A DNA stretch of 64,000 nt from Primulina eburnea. Lineage: Eukaryota > Streptophyta > Magnoliopsida > Lamiales > Gesneriaceae. Below the pieces are notes generated by a model, which saw only the letters and a list, made by a program, of their open reading frames with translations, made no database searches and was not told the DNA's origin. Each line of letters opens with the position of its first letter. Position 1 is the first letter of the stretch. The translations under genes and the position numbers were made by a program. Below are positions 11,805 through 23,914 of the stretch, in pieces. The stretch spans positions 124,001-188,000 of the forward strand of contig NW_027331452.1 in assembly GCF_022965805.1 (NCBI RefSeq). Direction: 5' to 3'.

Positions 11805-13238
11805 TGTGGGGACCCGGGCTCTAACTCAATTCTTTTGGGATTTAATTGGATCTTTGTTCGAAAATTTGGGTCAAAAATTTGCTTTTAACATTAATTCAAA
11901 TGTATAGATAAAGCATAACATGTCGTTAACTGAAATAAACAACATAATGTACATACATGTCTGTCTAGTACAACCATACACTAGTGTTCGAATCTCAAAT
12001 ACAAGTAGTTCAAATCTAAACAGAAACTACTGGTAATCTGCTGCTACGCCCGGCATCACCACGCTATCAACTCTCTCATCCTCGTCGTGACCCTAATCCT
12101 GCCCCACCTGTTGCCATGCACACATACAGACACGACAACAGCCGGATAACTCCGGTGAGAACATATCCCAGTATAAAACATGGACGCATGCAATGTAAAT
12201 ATCATATACAAATGCATAACATAAATCAAGTAACATGAATATAAATCTAAACATGTAGTAGAATACAAATATGTATTCAACATTCAAATCTTGACTCGAC
12301 TCTTTTCTAATCTAGGGATCCCGGTGTGAATAAGACGGTCTGTCACCTACCCAACCACTCGGGGCAACGGTACGTCTTATTCCTAGACTTCGGTCAACTC
12401 TGTATCGAGGTCTACACATATAGCAAATCTGCTCCTATGCGACAATACACCGAAATGTCTAGTTTTGGCAAATCTGCCAATATCTCCTATCTCAGGACTC
12501 GAATATAAATCAATAAACGAAACATTACATAATCAATGTAATAACAATCTAGTATGTGATTTAGGGAAACTCGTATCAAATCTGAATCGAGTTGTGCAAT
12601 CCCAAGACCACATGAATTATACCTTTCTTGTTGCACCGTCTGTGTCGAACCGAAACTCGAATACCAAGTAGCCAATACAAATCTGAAATGGCATAGTCAA
12701 GGTGCACTCTATCAATATACGTCTCAAACAACTCAATAAACATAGCTGAAATCGATTTCAATACAATTTGACGGCGTAACGGCGTAATTCTCGGTACCGG
12801 TCAACTCAATCTCAACAAAACAATATATACAATAGCCACAACTCATAATCTTCATAATATACTCATCAAAACACAATATAACATGCTCAATTCTTCCAAT
12901 CAATATCGATATACATGCTGGAAATTCGCAAGGCTCGTATACGGTGTCCGAAAATCGATTTGATAACAAATATACGATGCTCGGTATACCAAGAACACAT
13001 ATTTCTAACAAAATCATAATTTCCTCAATAAATAGATTTCCAACCATGCTGAAAATAATCGAAACTTACATCCTTAGCTAGCTCCTGTTGCAAGGATCAT
13101 AAATCCGGGCTCGGAATAAAAATCGGATCTCTAACTCTTGCACAATCTAAATCACAACTTGAAAGAAGTTTGAAGGATTTCTTGGGAGCTCTCGGTTCTT
13201 GCTATGGAGATCTGAAAAATGAAGGCTCAGCAGATTTC

Positions 13239-13251
13239 TATATATATATAT
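13239..13251 (-). promoter_or_regulatory. TATA box of element C 3' LTR
   Basis: An alternating TATATATATATA run lies 48 bases downstream (sense) of the dyad array. The other LTR of C has one more TA pair. Confidence 0.65.
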
Positions 13252-13298
13252 GTGCCATGTGTCAAGACGAAATTCAAAGGTGGCACTTCGCATGCAGC

Positions 13299-13485
13299 AC
13301 CGCGGGTGCGGTATGTTCCGGAGCGCGGGTGCGCTATGCTCTCGGCAGCCCCATTTTATTTTCAAAAATCATGACCGCGGGTGCGGTCCCTGCATGCACC
13401 GCGGGTGCGGTATCTGTTCGCAAAATCTTCTAAACCTACTGGCCATGCACCGCGGGTGCGGTGGCTTCTAGGCTGCGGGTGCGGT
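13299..13485 (-). promoter_or_regulatory. U3 dyad array of element C 3' LTR, 6 copies
   Basis: Four perfect ACCGC-ACCC-GCGGT dyads (sense strand), one AGCGC-ACCC-GCGCT and one copy with a mutated arm (at 13472-13485) lie in 187 bases, upstream of TATA. Confidence 0.88.
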
Positions 13486-13624
13486 GTTGCACAATCTCCA
13501 AAACTCAACTTTTCTTGTGTCATTTCATGTCGTGCGTCATTATTCTTCACTTCTGATCTCTATAAACCTTAGTCATAACATCTCTAGTATTTCATAAACA
13601 TAAATCAAAAGTCCGGACATTACA

Positions 13625-13662
13625 TTTCTCCCCCTCTAAGCAATGAGTTCGTCCTCGAACTC
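13625..13662 (-). other. Polypurine tract and dyad of element C
   Basis: The minus-strand purine run CTTAGAGGGGGAGAAA abuts the LTR. GAGTTCG-AGGA-CGAACTC at 13645-13662 is a perfect dyad with 7-bp arms. Confidence 0.85.
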
Positions 13663-13723
13663 TCAAGCACAAATCAATAACTGTAAAGGAAGAAATGAAA
13701 TCAAAACTGAAAGAAAACTCACA

Positions 13724-16700
13724 TCATATGAATAACTCGGGATGCCTCTGTCTCATCTCTGACTCTGTCTCCCAAGTTGCTTCTTCGATGCCATGACGAC
13801 TCCACTGAACCTTCACAAGCGGAATGGTCTTCGTTCTGAGCCGTTTTTCTTTCCGATCAAGAATCTGTATCGGTCGCTCAACATAGCTCAGAGTCTGATC
13901 TAACTCGGCTTCGTCAGGCTGAATGACATGAGAACTATCTGGCATATATCTGCGCAACATTGACACGTGAAAAACATCGTGAATGCCGGATAATGAAGGA
14001 GGAAGAGCAAGTCTGTAAGCTCGATCGCCAATCTTCTCCAGAATCTCGTACGGACCGACGTATCTAGGAGACAACTTTCCTCGCTTGCCAAATCTGACAA
14101 CGCCTCTGAAGGGTGAAATTTTCAAAAATACTCTGTCTCCCTGCTCAAATACCAACGGTCTGCGTCTGATATTGGCGTATTTCGCTTGCCTATCCTGCGC
14201 CGTCTTCATTCTCTTCTGAATGATCTTCACTTTCTCAGTCATATCACGAATCATATCAGGCCCCAACTCTGGTACCTCAGAAATATCATCCCAGTACAAT
14301 GGAGATCTGCACTTCTTTCCGTATAAAGCTTCGAACGGTGCCATCTCTATGCTCGTCTGATAGCTGTTGTTGTATGAAAACTCACACAACGGCAATGAAT
14401 CCTGCCAACTAGTACCAAAGTCTAGTACTACAGCTCTCAGCATGTCCTCTAAAGTCTGGATAGTCCGCTCTGACTGTCCATCTGTCTGGGGATGATAAGC
14501 AGTGCTTAGGTGTAAAATCGTACCTAGAGCCTGCTGCAGGCTGTGCCAAAAGTGAGAAGTGAATCGTGGATCACGATCTGATACGATAGACTTCGGCACA
14601 CCATGCAATCTGACGACCTCTCTGACATACAACTCTGCCATCTGATCGTGTCGATAGGTCATCCTGTACGGAATGAAACAGGCAGATTTGGTCAATCTGT
14701 CAATGATAACCCAAATCACGTCACAGCCCCGGGATGATCGAGGTAACTTCGTCACAAAGTCCATAGAAATGTGGTCCCATTTCCATTCAGGAACAGACAA
14801 ACTCTGAAGTAAACCTCCGGGCTTCTTCCTTTCTGCTTTCACCTGTTGGCAATTCAAACATCTAGACACAAATTCTGCAATATCTGTCTTCATTTGCTTC
14901 CACCAGAATTGCGTCTTCAAGTCATTGTACATCTTTCTGCCTCCAGGATGAATGCTGAACCGACTACAATGTGCCTCTGACATGATCTGTCGTCTCAAAT
15001 CTGAAACATCTGGCACTACTAGACGGTTATTCACATACAGAATAGAATCTCTAACCTGATATTCTGAGATATGTCCAGCTCTGACCATATCAATCGATCT
15101 CTGCACACTCGGATCGGTTCTCTGCGCTTCTTTGATCCTCATAATCAAGTCTGGCTCAATCTGAATCGCAGCAAGTCGCAACGGTCTATTCTCTGTATCA
15201 AATGTCAATCCGGACAAGCAACAATCTTCTACTAAATTCGATACACCTACAGTGGACAAGGAAAGCGCACATACCTTTCGACTCAAGGCGTCTGCCGCTG
15301 CATTTGACTTCCCTGGATGGTACTTGATCTCGCAATCAAAATCTTTCAGCAGATCAAGCCATCGTCGCTACCTCATGTTTAACTCTGACTGAGAAAAGAG
15401 ATACTTCAAGCTCTTATGATCGGAATAGATCTCGAATTTCTCGCCATACAGATAATGACGCCAGATCTTGAGTGCAAATACAATCGCCGCCAATTCAAGA
15501 TCATGAATCGGATAACGGGTCTCGTGCGGCTTTAGCTGTCTAGAGGCGTACGCTATCACGTGTCCTCGCTGCATAAGAACACACCCTAGTCCTCTGTGAG
15601 ATGCGTCACAATATACAACGAACTCACCTGTACCGGTAGGAATCGTCAAGACAGGTGCACTAGTCAGCCTCTTCTTCAGCTTAACAAAACTGCTCTCACA
15701 CTCTTCTGACCACACAAATGGCATGTTCTTCTGTGTCAACTGGGTAATCGGCTTCGATATACTGGAGAAGTCTCGAATAAAACGTCGATAATACCCGGCT
15801 AGACCCATGAAACTGCGTATCTCTGGCACAGAAGTCGGTCTCGGCCAACTGATCACAACCTCAACTTTACTCGGATCTACCGCAATACCCTCTCCAGATA
15901 TAATATGCCCCAAGAAGACAACCTGTCGCAACCAGAATTCACATTTGGACAGTTTGGCATACAACTGTTCTTTTCTCAAGGTCTTCAATACAATCCTCAG
16001 ATGATCTGCATGCTCAGTCAAACTCTTCGAATACACCAAAATGTCGTCAATAAACACAATCACAAAATCATCTAAATATCTCTGAAAAATGCGGTTCATC
16101 AAATTCATAAACACCGCAGGTGCATTCGTCAAACCGAAAGGCATAACAACAAACTCGTAATGTCCATACCTGGTTCGGAATGCAGTCTTCGGTATATCAA
16201 CATCTCTAACTCGGAGCTGATGATACCCCGATCTCAAGTCGATCTTCGAGTATACAGAGGATCCCTGTAGCTGATCAAACAAGTCGTCGATGCGAGGCAA
16301 AGGATACTTGTTCTTCACGGTTGCCTTATTCAACTGTCTGTAATCGATACACAATCGCATCGAGCCATCTTTCTTTCGAACGAAAAGCACCGGAGCACCC
16401 CAAGGAGATACACTAGGTCTGATATATCCCTTGGACAGAAGATCCTCCAACTGTGCTTTCAACTCTTTCAGCTCTATCGGCGCCATCCTATACGGAGCTC
16501 TCGAAATAGGAACAGAACCGGGCATAAGATCTATGCTGAAATCAACCTCTCGAACCGGAGGCAACCCTGGAATCTCATCAGGAAAAACATCTGCAAACTC
16601 GCAAACCACTGGCAGATCTGCCAATGCTGGGCTCGACTTCAGTAGATCTACTGAATATACGAGAAAGTCCTCTGCTCCTCTCTGAAGCAATCTACTCATA

Positions 16701-18246
16701 GTCAGAGCAGATACTAAGGGAATCCGAGATCTGGAACCCTTGCCGTAGAATTTCCACTCGTCTGTCATTTCGGGTCTGAATCTGACAATCTTGTGGAAAC
16801 AATCTACCGTGGCCCTGTACTTGGTCAACATGTCTATACCAACTATACAATCAAAATCAGCTAAACCAAGTACTACACAATCAAGATCGATCTCATGCCC
16901 CTCAAACTGAAGCATACAGTGTCTAACAGTAGTCACAGATATCAAACCACTTCCCAACGGAGAAGCTATAGACACTACTGTAGACATCGACTCAACAGGT
17001 AATACATGTCTCAATGCAAAATGTTCAGATATGAATGTATGAGATGCACCTGTGTCAATCAACACATATGCAGGATAACCGCAAAGAAAACAGCTACCTG
17101 CAATGACATCATCTGGCGCCTCCTGCGCCTGCTCCTCTGTCAGGGCAAAAACACGTGCCTGCTGTCTGGGAGGCTGACTCACAGTCTGACTACCTCCTGG
17201 TCTCTGCTGGGTCTGCTGTAGAGGGTGGCTGAAAGGAGTGTACAGAAGATGCATGTCTCTCCATCTGTGGCACTGCAGCAGACGATCTTGCACTCTGGAA
17301 TCGCTGAGAACTCCTCTGTGGGCACACTCTGGCGAAATGCCCCTGCTGTCTGCAGATGTTGCAGCGTCCCAGAACTCCTTGACACTGCTCCATGGCATGT
17401 CGCCCTCCGCACGAACCACAGTATACGCCACTGGAATCTGAACCCTGACCTCTCTGTCGAGATCCACTCGAACTCGATGAACTGCTCCCAGCTTTCTTAA
17501 ACTGTTTGCCCTTAGCCTTCAGAAATTCCTTCTTACCACTACCACTAGCTCCACTGTCAAAACGAGGAGGAGGTGGTGGAAACTGTACGGTCGTAGGCTG
17601 TGGAAGTCTCTGCCCCTGAACACCGTAGGAAGCTCCTCGCTGCCTGATCAAGCCAGCCTCTGCTCCCTTTGCTCGGTTCAGTGCCTCTGAAAAAGTGTTA
17701 GGCCGTCCCGTGTTCACCAAAGTAAAGACATCCGGATTCAATCCGTTGATGAACTGATCGGCCACTGCCTCGTCGTTCCCGGCCACATGCGGTGCAAATC
17801 GTAAGCAATGCAGAAAATTTAGCAACATACTCCTCGATGTTCCACTGTCCCTGTCTCAGATTCGCAAATTCAGCTCCTTTATCTTTGCGGTAAGAGACGG
17901 GGAAGAAACGCTGATAGAACTCATCCTTGAAAACTTTCCACGTGATGTCAATGCCTCGGTGCTCCAAGGCTCTCTTCGTCGTCAACCACCAGCTCTTGGC
18001 AACCTCTTGCATCTGATGCCCTATCAGTTTCACACGTCGCTCATCAGTATAGGCCAAAGACTCAAACAACATCTCGATATCATCAAGCCAGCTCTCGCAC
18101 TCTACTGCACTCTCTGTGCCCTTCAGGGTAGGCGGATGGAAAGACTGAAATCTCTTCAATAAGGTCTCCATCGGCGTAGCGGTAACATCCATCTGTGCAC
18201 CGGACGTACTACCCTGCTCTGGCTGTGGTACTCGTCTAGGCGGCAT
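13724..18246 (-). pseudogene. gag-pol: Element C gag-pol, two 1-base insertions and one stop
   Basis: Same polyprotein as the intact copy in F (gag, two zinc knuckles, DTGA protease, FIDD RT, RNase H, HHCC and D,D-35-E integrase, chromodomain-like tail ending RHPELFI). It is 4523 bases against 4521 in F, the surplus being two single-base insertions. One is near 17803 in gag (CGTAAGCAATGC where F has CGTAGCAATGC). One is near 17212, just after the zinc knuckles (TCTGCTGTAG where F has TCTGTGTAG). At 15368-15370 a CAG codon in RNase H is TAG. The start is the [11 protein letters not shown] methionine. It makes at most a truncated gag of about 180 residues. Confidence 0.96.
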
Positions 18247-18484
18247 AAATCTGATTATAAAACTGATTAGTACACAACCAATATCATCTGTCTCAGCCCT
18301 CCTCTGATCATATACCTCTGATCGAGAATCGGTTCTGATTCAGGCTTGAAATGCTGTAAATCAATTCAGATACAATACAACATATAATAGGGAAAGCAGT
18401 AAATCATGCTAGCACATCAAAAGCAAGGAAGATGACTCGATCTACCCCGCTCATTCTATTCTATCTCAGTCTACAGAACCTACT

Positions 18485-18496
18485 GCTCTGATACCA
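18485..18496 (-). other. Primer binding site of element C (tRNA-iMet)
   Basis: TGGTATCAGAGC on the minus strand, five bases inside the LTR. The leader to the gag start (18247-18484) has no other evident feature. Confidence 0.93.
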
Positions 18497-18501
18497 CCTG
18501 T

Positions 18502-20324
18502 TGTGGGGACCCGGGCTCTAACTCAATTCTTTTGGGATTTAATTGGATCTTTGTTCGAAAATGTGGGTCAAAAATTTGCTTTTAACATTAATTCAAATGT
18601 ATAGATAAAGCATAACATGTCGTTAACTGAAATAAACAACATAATGTACATACATGTCTGTCTAGTACAACCATACACTAGTGTTCGAATCTCAAATACA
18701 AGTAGTTCAAATCTAAACAGAAACTACTGGTAATCTGCTACTACACCCGGCATCACCACGCTATCAACTCTCTCATCCTCGTCGTGACCCTGATCCTGCC
18801 CCACCTGTTGCCATGCACACATACAGACACGACAACAGCCGGATAACTCCGGTGAGAACATATCCCAGTATAAAACATGGATGCATGCAATGTAAATATC
18901 ATATACAAATGCATAACATAAATCAAGTAACATGAATATAAATCTAAACATGTAGTAGAATACAAATCTGTATTCAACATTCAAATCTTGACTCGACTCT
19001 TTTCTAATCTAGGGATCCCGGTGTGAATAAGACGGTCTGTCACCTACCCAACCACTCGGGGCAACGGTACGTCTTATTCCTAGACTTCGGTCAACTCTGT
19101 ATCGAGGTCTACACATATAGCAAATCTGCTCCTATGCGACGATACACCGAAACGTCTAGTTTTGGCAAATCTGCCAATATCTCCTATCTCAGGGACTCGA
19201 ATATAAATCAATAAACGAAACATTACATAATCAATGTAATAACAATCTAGTATGTGATTTAGGGAAACTCGTATCAAATCTGAATCGAGTTGTGCAATCC
19301 CAAGACCACATGAATTATACCTTTCTTGTTGCACCGTCTGTGTCGAACCGAAACTCGAATACCAAGTAGCCAATACAAATCTGAAATGGCATAGTCAAGG
19401 TGCACTCTATCAATATACGTCTCAAACAACTCAATAAAAATAGCTGAAATCGATTTCAATACAATTTGACGGCATAACGGCGTAATTCTCGGTACCGGTC
19501 AACTCAATCTCAACAAAACAATATATACAATAGCCACAACTCATAATCTTCATAATATACTCATCAAAACACAATATAACATGCTCAATTCTTCCAATCA
19601 ATATCGATATACATGCTGGAAATTCGCAAGGCTCGTATACGGTGTCCGAAAATCGATTTGATAACAAATATACGATGCTCGGTATTCCAAGAACACATAT
19701 TTCTAACAAAATCATAATTTCCTCAATACATAGATTTCGAACCATGCTGAAAATAGTCGAAACTTACATCCTTAGCTAGCTCTTGTTGCAAGGATCATAA
19801 ATCCGGGCTCGGAATAAAAATCGGATCTCTAACTCTTGCACAATCTAAATCACAACTTGAAAGAAGTTTGAAGGATTTCTTGGGAGCTCTCGGTTCTTGC
19901 TATGGAGATCTGAAAAATGAAGACTCAGCAGATTTCTATATATATATATATGTGCCATGTGTCAAGACGAAATTCATAGGTGGCACTTCGCATGCAGCAC
20001 CGCGGGTGCGGTATGTTCCGGAGCGCGGGTGCGCTATGCTCTCGGCAGCCCCATTTTATTTTCAAAAATCATGACCGCGGGTGCGGTCCCTGCATGCACC
20101 GCAGATGCGGTATCTGTTCGCAAAATCTTCTAAACCTACTGGCCATGCACCGCGGGTGCGGTGGCTTCTAGGCCGCGGGTGCGGTGTTGCACAATCTCCA
20201 AAACTCAACTTTTCTTGTGTCATTTCATGTCGTGCGTCATTATTCTTCATTTCTGATCTCTATAAACCTTAGTCATAACATCTCTAGTATTTCATAAACA
20301 TAAATCAAAAGTCCGGACATTACA
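18502..20324 (-). repeat. 5' LTR of element C (1823 bp)
   Basis: Near-identical to 11805-13624; differences are scattered single bases plus small indels (an extra TA in the TATA run, one G). It contains the hairpin 18805-18838, donor-like GTAAGT (19767-19762), acceptor-like CATTTCAG ending at 19381, and the dyad array. Confidence 0.96.
19999..20185 (-). promoter_or_regulatory. U3 dyad array of element C 5' LTR, 6 copies
   Basis: Same six positions as in the 3' LTR. One copy reads ACCGC-AGAT-GCGGT on the plus strand: two substitutions relative to the partner LTR, both in the centre, leaving the arms paired. Confidence 0.88.
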
Positions 20325-21714
20325 CGAGAACTCCTCCCTGGCCATCATCTGCAAAAGCTACTGTCTTAGCAACACAATCGATAACTGCACGGTAAGTCGA
20401 AAGCCAATCCATGCCAAGAATAACATCGAAAGCAACCATAGGAATAACAATCAAATCAGCGAAGACAACTCGCTCCTCAATACGAACAGGGCACGCAAAC
20501 ACAATCGATGTCGGGCACAACACGTCCCCCGAAGGCAAAATAACACTAAGCTGAAGGGGAAGAACAGAAGGAACTATACCCAACGATCTCAAAAACAAAT
20601 CAGACATAAAAGAATGAGTAGCACCAGTATCTACCAAAGTCGTAGCTACTCTGCCTGAAATCAAAATAGTACTAGAGATCAATGAAGAATCATGATTAAT
20701 ACCTTCCTTCGTCATCGCAAAGATACGACCCTGCACCTTCCCTTGGCTAGCTCCTCGTGGACAATCTCTGGCAACGTGGCCTGCCGTGCCACAACGATAA
20801 CAAGTATGAGTGCCCAATCTGCACTCTCCTCGATGACGCTTGCCACACTTTGGACACAAAGGCTTCTCGGGATCAACTGGAACTGGCGGTGGTCTAGGAC
20901 TCGGCTCCATCTTGCCCTTGCCCTTGAAACGATCCCTGCCCCTTTGATTAGAACCCTAGCCTCTCTGAGCAACAGCTTGATGCCTCTCTTGCCTCTCCTT
21001 GGAGATGTCCTTCTCATCCTGCTCGGCTAACAAAGCCTTGGACACGATCTCCTTGAAAGTAACGGCCTTGGACATGTTGATATCACGACGAATCTCAGCT
21101 CTAAGGCCTCGAATGAAATGAGCGCCTTTGTCTTTGTCATTGGATGCAACATACGGAGCAAATAGGCAACCCTCTTCAAACTTCAGAATATACTGACTAA
21201 CATCCATGCTCCCCTGTCGAAGCTCCAAGAACTCCGTAACCTTCCTCGCTCGAAGTGCATCGGGAAAATACTTGTCGTAGAACAATTCCGTGAACTCTGA
21301 CCACTTCAGTGTCGCAACATCAACTCCAACTTTCGTGGCATTCCACCAGATACGTGCAGCTTTAACCAACATGAACACTGCACAACTGATCCTGTCTTTG
21401 TCCTCATACTGGAGATGATCGAAGATAGCTTCAAGCGCCTTGACCCACTCGACCGCAACTAGAGGATCAGTGCTACCTGCGAATTCCGGTGGATCCATTC
21501 TCTTGAAAGCAGAAAAGAGGGCATCAGTGCCAACAGCCTGAGCAACCTGACCTCTCACTTGGCCTCTACCCTGTCCTGCTCCTTGCAATCGGAGCAACTG
21601 CTGAATCTGATCGCTATGCACCTTAGCCTGCTCCTTAAGCAACTTGCCGAACTCGTCGACAACTCTCGAGGAAGAACTATTCTCACCCTCTGCCGCCTTA
21701 CGCTTAGGAGGCAT
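20325..21714 (-). pseudogene. gag-pol: G2a gag and protease, one stop
   Basis: N-terminal part of the second-family polyprotein: MPPKRKAAEG start at 21714, a gag domain with [13 protein letters not shown], two zinc knuckles ([26 protein letters not shown]), then an aspartic protease with DTGATHSF and ILGMDWL. An in-frame TAG at 20956-20958 replaces the CAG present in G2b (AQRGQGSNQ region). It is otherwise open and in frame with 11399-11804 once C is removed. G2b, the other copy of this family, is broken at different positions. Confidence 0.95.
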
Positions 21715-21828
21715 ACTCTACAATTGCTCACAAGACACCAATCAATAGATAACAATGAATAGATGCAAGAAAACATACCCGGACAGTTGAAAGTAGACGA
21801 AGTCATATGCATTGGTCCGAAGAACACC

Positions 21829-21840
21829 GCTCTGATACCA
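21829..21840 (-). other. Primer binding site of G2a (tRNA-iMet)
   Basis: TGGTATCAGAGC on the minus strand, five bases inside the LTR whose end reads GGGTGTCACA. Confidence 0.92.
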
Positions 21841-21845
21841 CTAAA

Positions 21846-22409
21846 TGTGACACCCTGACCCGTAACGATAAAATACACATCGAAAATTTAAAATTTTCTT
21901 TCAAATGGAAGGAGTTTCAAAATGCATTTCATAAAAATGTTTACAAAATAAATACATGATCATTCAAATGATATACAAAATACAAAATAATCATTCTTAT
22001 GATCATGTCCCAAAATGATACAAAATAGTCTTCCTTCCAACGGTGTATGCATATGACCCCCATCCACGATCACTGTCCTGGTCGGTCACTCTTATCTGCA
22101 TCACATGAAATAACTGGAATGAGAATAAATCTCAGCAAGTGGAACTCTACATAGCAATGATACATAGTATAATCTGTAAAACATGGCTTTGAAATCATAA
22201 ATACCATCAACTCTGAAACATGAATACTGTAGCAATAACTGTAGCAATAGCATAGCAATAACATAGCAATACGATGGTATTCTCTTTTCTATGGTTGGAT
22301 TGATATCAATAGTATCTCTGTCTGTGGTTGCAAATATCCCATCGATATAAATCGATAACTGTGAGGGGATAAAGCCTATGGTTGTTGATCAACTAATTGC
22401 ATGCAATGC
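21846..22409 (-). repeat. 5' LTR of G2a, inner 564 bases
   Basis: Reverse-complement match to the inner third of the G2b LTRs (for example the ATCGATTTATATCGAT stretch and the AGCAATAACTG repeats). It is cut at 22410 by element D, so the U3 with its expected dyad array must lie right of the window. Confidence 0.9.
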
Positions 22410-22993
22410 TGTAATGCCCAGAAATTATGAGAAATGATAAGATAAGATTATAAAGTGTTGCCAGGATGGAAAAATAGAAAAGTCTTGAAAATGCAGCACC
22501 GCACCCGCGGTGCTAGACATCACCACACCCGCGGTGCATGTGCAGAAAATGGAGTGCAAATCCCGTAGCCACACCGCACCCGCGGTATTAGACGGAGCGC
22601 ACCCGCGCTAATGACACCGCACCCGCGGTATTGTAAGCAGCGCACCCGCGGTCTCAGCATTGAGAGAATGGATATGATCACCGCTTGAGCGCACCCGCGC
22701 TCCTTACACTCACCGCACCTGCGGTGCGACGTGCATTATGAAAATGAAGCCACATCTTCAATTATGCATGTAGTATATATATAGGTGTCAAACGAAATTC
22801 CTTTCATTCTGCAGAAAGGAATCGAGAGATTGGGGAGGAACTTGATATTTTTGAGCTTAGAATTTAAGTTACGAAGAATCCGGGTATCAGAATCAAAATC
22901 TGAACGCAGTATCGTGTTCCTCTCGACACGAGCTATACAAGGACGTAAGTCTTGTTACGTTTTGAGATGTTTTGAAAATATGATGTTGCTAGA
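22410..22993 (+). repeat. 5' LTR of D, first part (cut by E)
   Basis: Matches 58429-58853 with about six differences over the shared 425 bases. It holds the dyad array and a TATA run at 22772-22784. A donor-like GACGTAAGT has its GT at 22945; the acceptor-like partner ends at 45329, beyond E. Confidence 0.93.
22498..22725 (+). promoter_or_regulatory. U3 dyad array of D 5' LTR, 8 copies
   Basis: Copies are ACCGC-ACCC-GCGGT (perfect or with one change), two of AGCGC-ACCC-GCGCT and a last ACCGC-ACCT-GCGGT. One copy (AGCGC...GCGGT) has unmatched arms. The TATA run follows about 50 bases later. Confidence 0.88.
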
Positions 22994-23127
22994 TGTAATG
23001 CCCAGAACACCGAGTGATCATTCTGAATGAATAGATGTGCTATGAATAATGGGCATAGAGATAAGAAATAAGAGATGGAGAAGTTTGGCTTGAAATGTAG
23101 AATTATGCAATAATAATTCGAAGCCAT

Positions 23128-23317
23128 ACCGCACCTGCGGTATAAGACAGCACCGCACCCGCGGTCTTAACCATACCGCACCCGCGGTGTAAATACCGTA
23201 GGGGTATCGCACCCGCGGTCCCAACTTTACCGCACCCGCGGTCGATGCATTGTGAAAAATAAAAGAACTGCCGTGGGCAAAGCGCACCCGCGCTCTTTAA
23301 GTCACCGCACCCGCGGT
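23128..23317 (+). promoter_or_regulatory. U3 dyad array of E 5' LTR, 7 copies
   Basis: ACCGC-ACCT/ACCC-GCGGT copies, one TATCGCACCCGCGGT variant and one AGCGC-ACCC-GCGCT. The 3' LTR of E has eight; the missing copy plus spacer is a 49-base deletion with its ends in two dyads. A weak TATA (GATATAGG) lies near 23368. Confidence 0.87.
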
Positions 23318-23537
23318 CATGCGTGGAACTTGGAAAATAAGGACACCTGCTCTTGCCATGCAAAGATGATATAGGTGTCTTCATTTCACCTATTTCAGAT
23401 GCTGGAACTCGAGGGAAGCTCAGGAAAAGGGAACAAGGCTTCTTTCTTATTAAAATTGATTTTGTGCAAGATTTAGCCATTCGATTTTCATTCCGAGTTG
23501 AGATTCTTGCTCCTCGCGTCAAGGGCTTCAAGGTGAC

Positions 23538-23914
23538 GTAAGTTTCTTTCAATTCAAGCATGATTTGGAATATGGTGATTGGGGAAACTTTAATATGTTC
23601 ATAGATATGTGTTCTGGTGATGATTTTGAACATATACTCGAAAACGGATCGAAGAAATAGCATCGTATGCATTTATTAGGAATTCCAGCATGTTTAGAAC
23701 TAAATTATGCAGATTTTGGATAGTATCATATGACTATGATGATGATTATGGGTTGAGAATTAAGCTGTATTACTATATGCTGTGAGTTGGACTGATCGGT
23801 ATTGATAAATCATGTCGTTATGCCGTCAGATTGTTCCAAGATCACGTGTAGAATTAGATAGGTGTTGAATTGAATAGGGAATTGATATTGTATGTATCTA
23901 CATTTCCATTTCAG
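23538..23914 (+). other. Putative LTR leader intron (E), GTAAGT...CATTTCAG
   Basis: A consensus 5' splice site (GAC|GTAAGT) lies downstream of the TATA region, and CCATTTCAG lies 377 bases on. The same pair, 357-387 bases apart, occurs in A, C, F, H and the E 3' LTR. G2b has it 727 bases apart. Splicing is inference; no RNA evidence is available here. Confidence 0.4.

Larger units (their letters stand above)
11805..13624 (-). repeat. 3' LTR of element C (1820 bp)
   Basis: On the minus strand it starts TGTAATGTCCGGAC and ends GGGTCCCCACA. It carries the dyad array (13299-13485), TATA (13239-13251), the inverted repeat GAATAAGACG (12328-12337) with CGTCTTATTC (12373-12382), and the hairpin 12108-12141. 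Confidence 0.96.
11805..20324 (-). mobile_element. Gypsy element C, complete, TSD cgaga (8.5 kb)
   Basis: A complete chromovirus-type LTR element with two LTRs of about 1.82 kb, iMet PBS, gag-pol and polypurine tract. It is flanked by cgaga at 11800-11804 and 20325-20329 and is inserted in G2a gag-pol. The LTRs differ at roughly 20 positions by eye, about 1%, so insertion is fairly recent. The coding region is already broken. Confidence 0.97.

Noticed and set aside
22498..22725. Dyad arrays resembling a CRISPR array
   Set aside because: Units are only 14 bp, spacing is irregular (about 2 to 50 bases), spacers are shared between LTR copies, there are no cas genes, and the setting is a plant retrotransposon.
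22785..23030. Short ORFs in U3/R of D and E LTRs (22785-23030, 23353-23541, 43414-43602)
   Set aside because: They lie just after the TATA region and could be upstream ORFs, but lengths and ends change between subfamilies (H 59207-59404 differs), so I do not call them genes.
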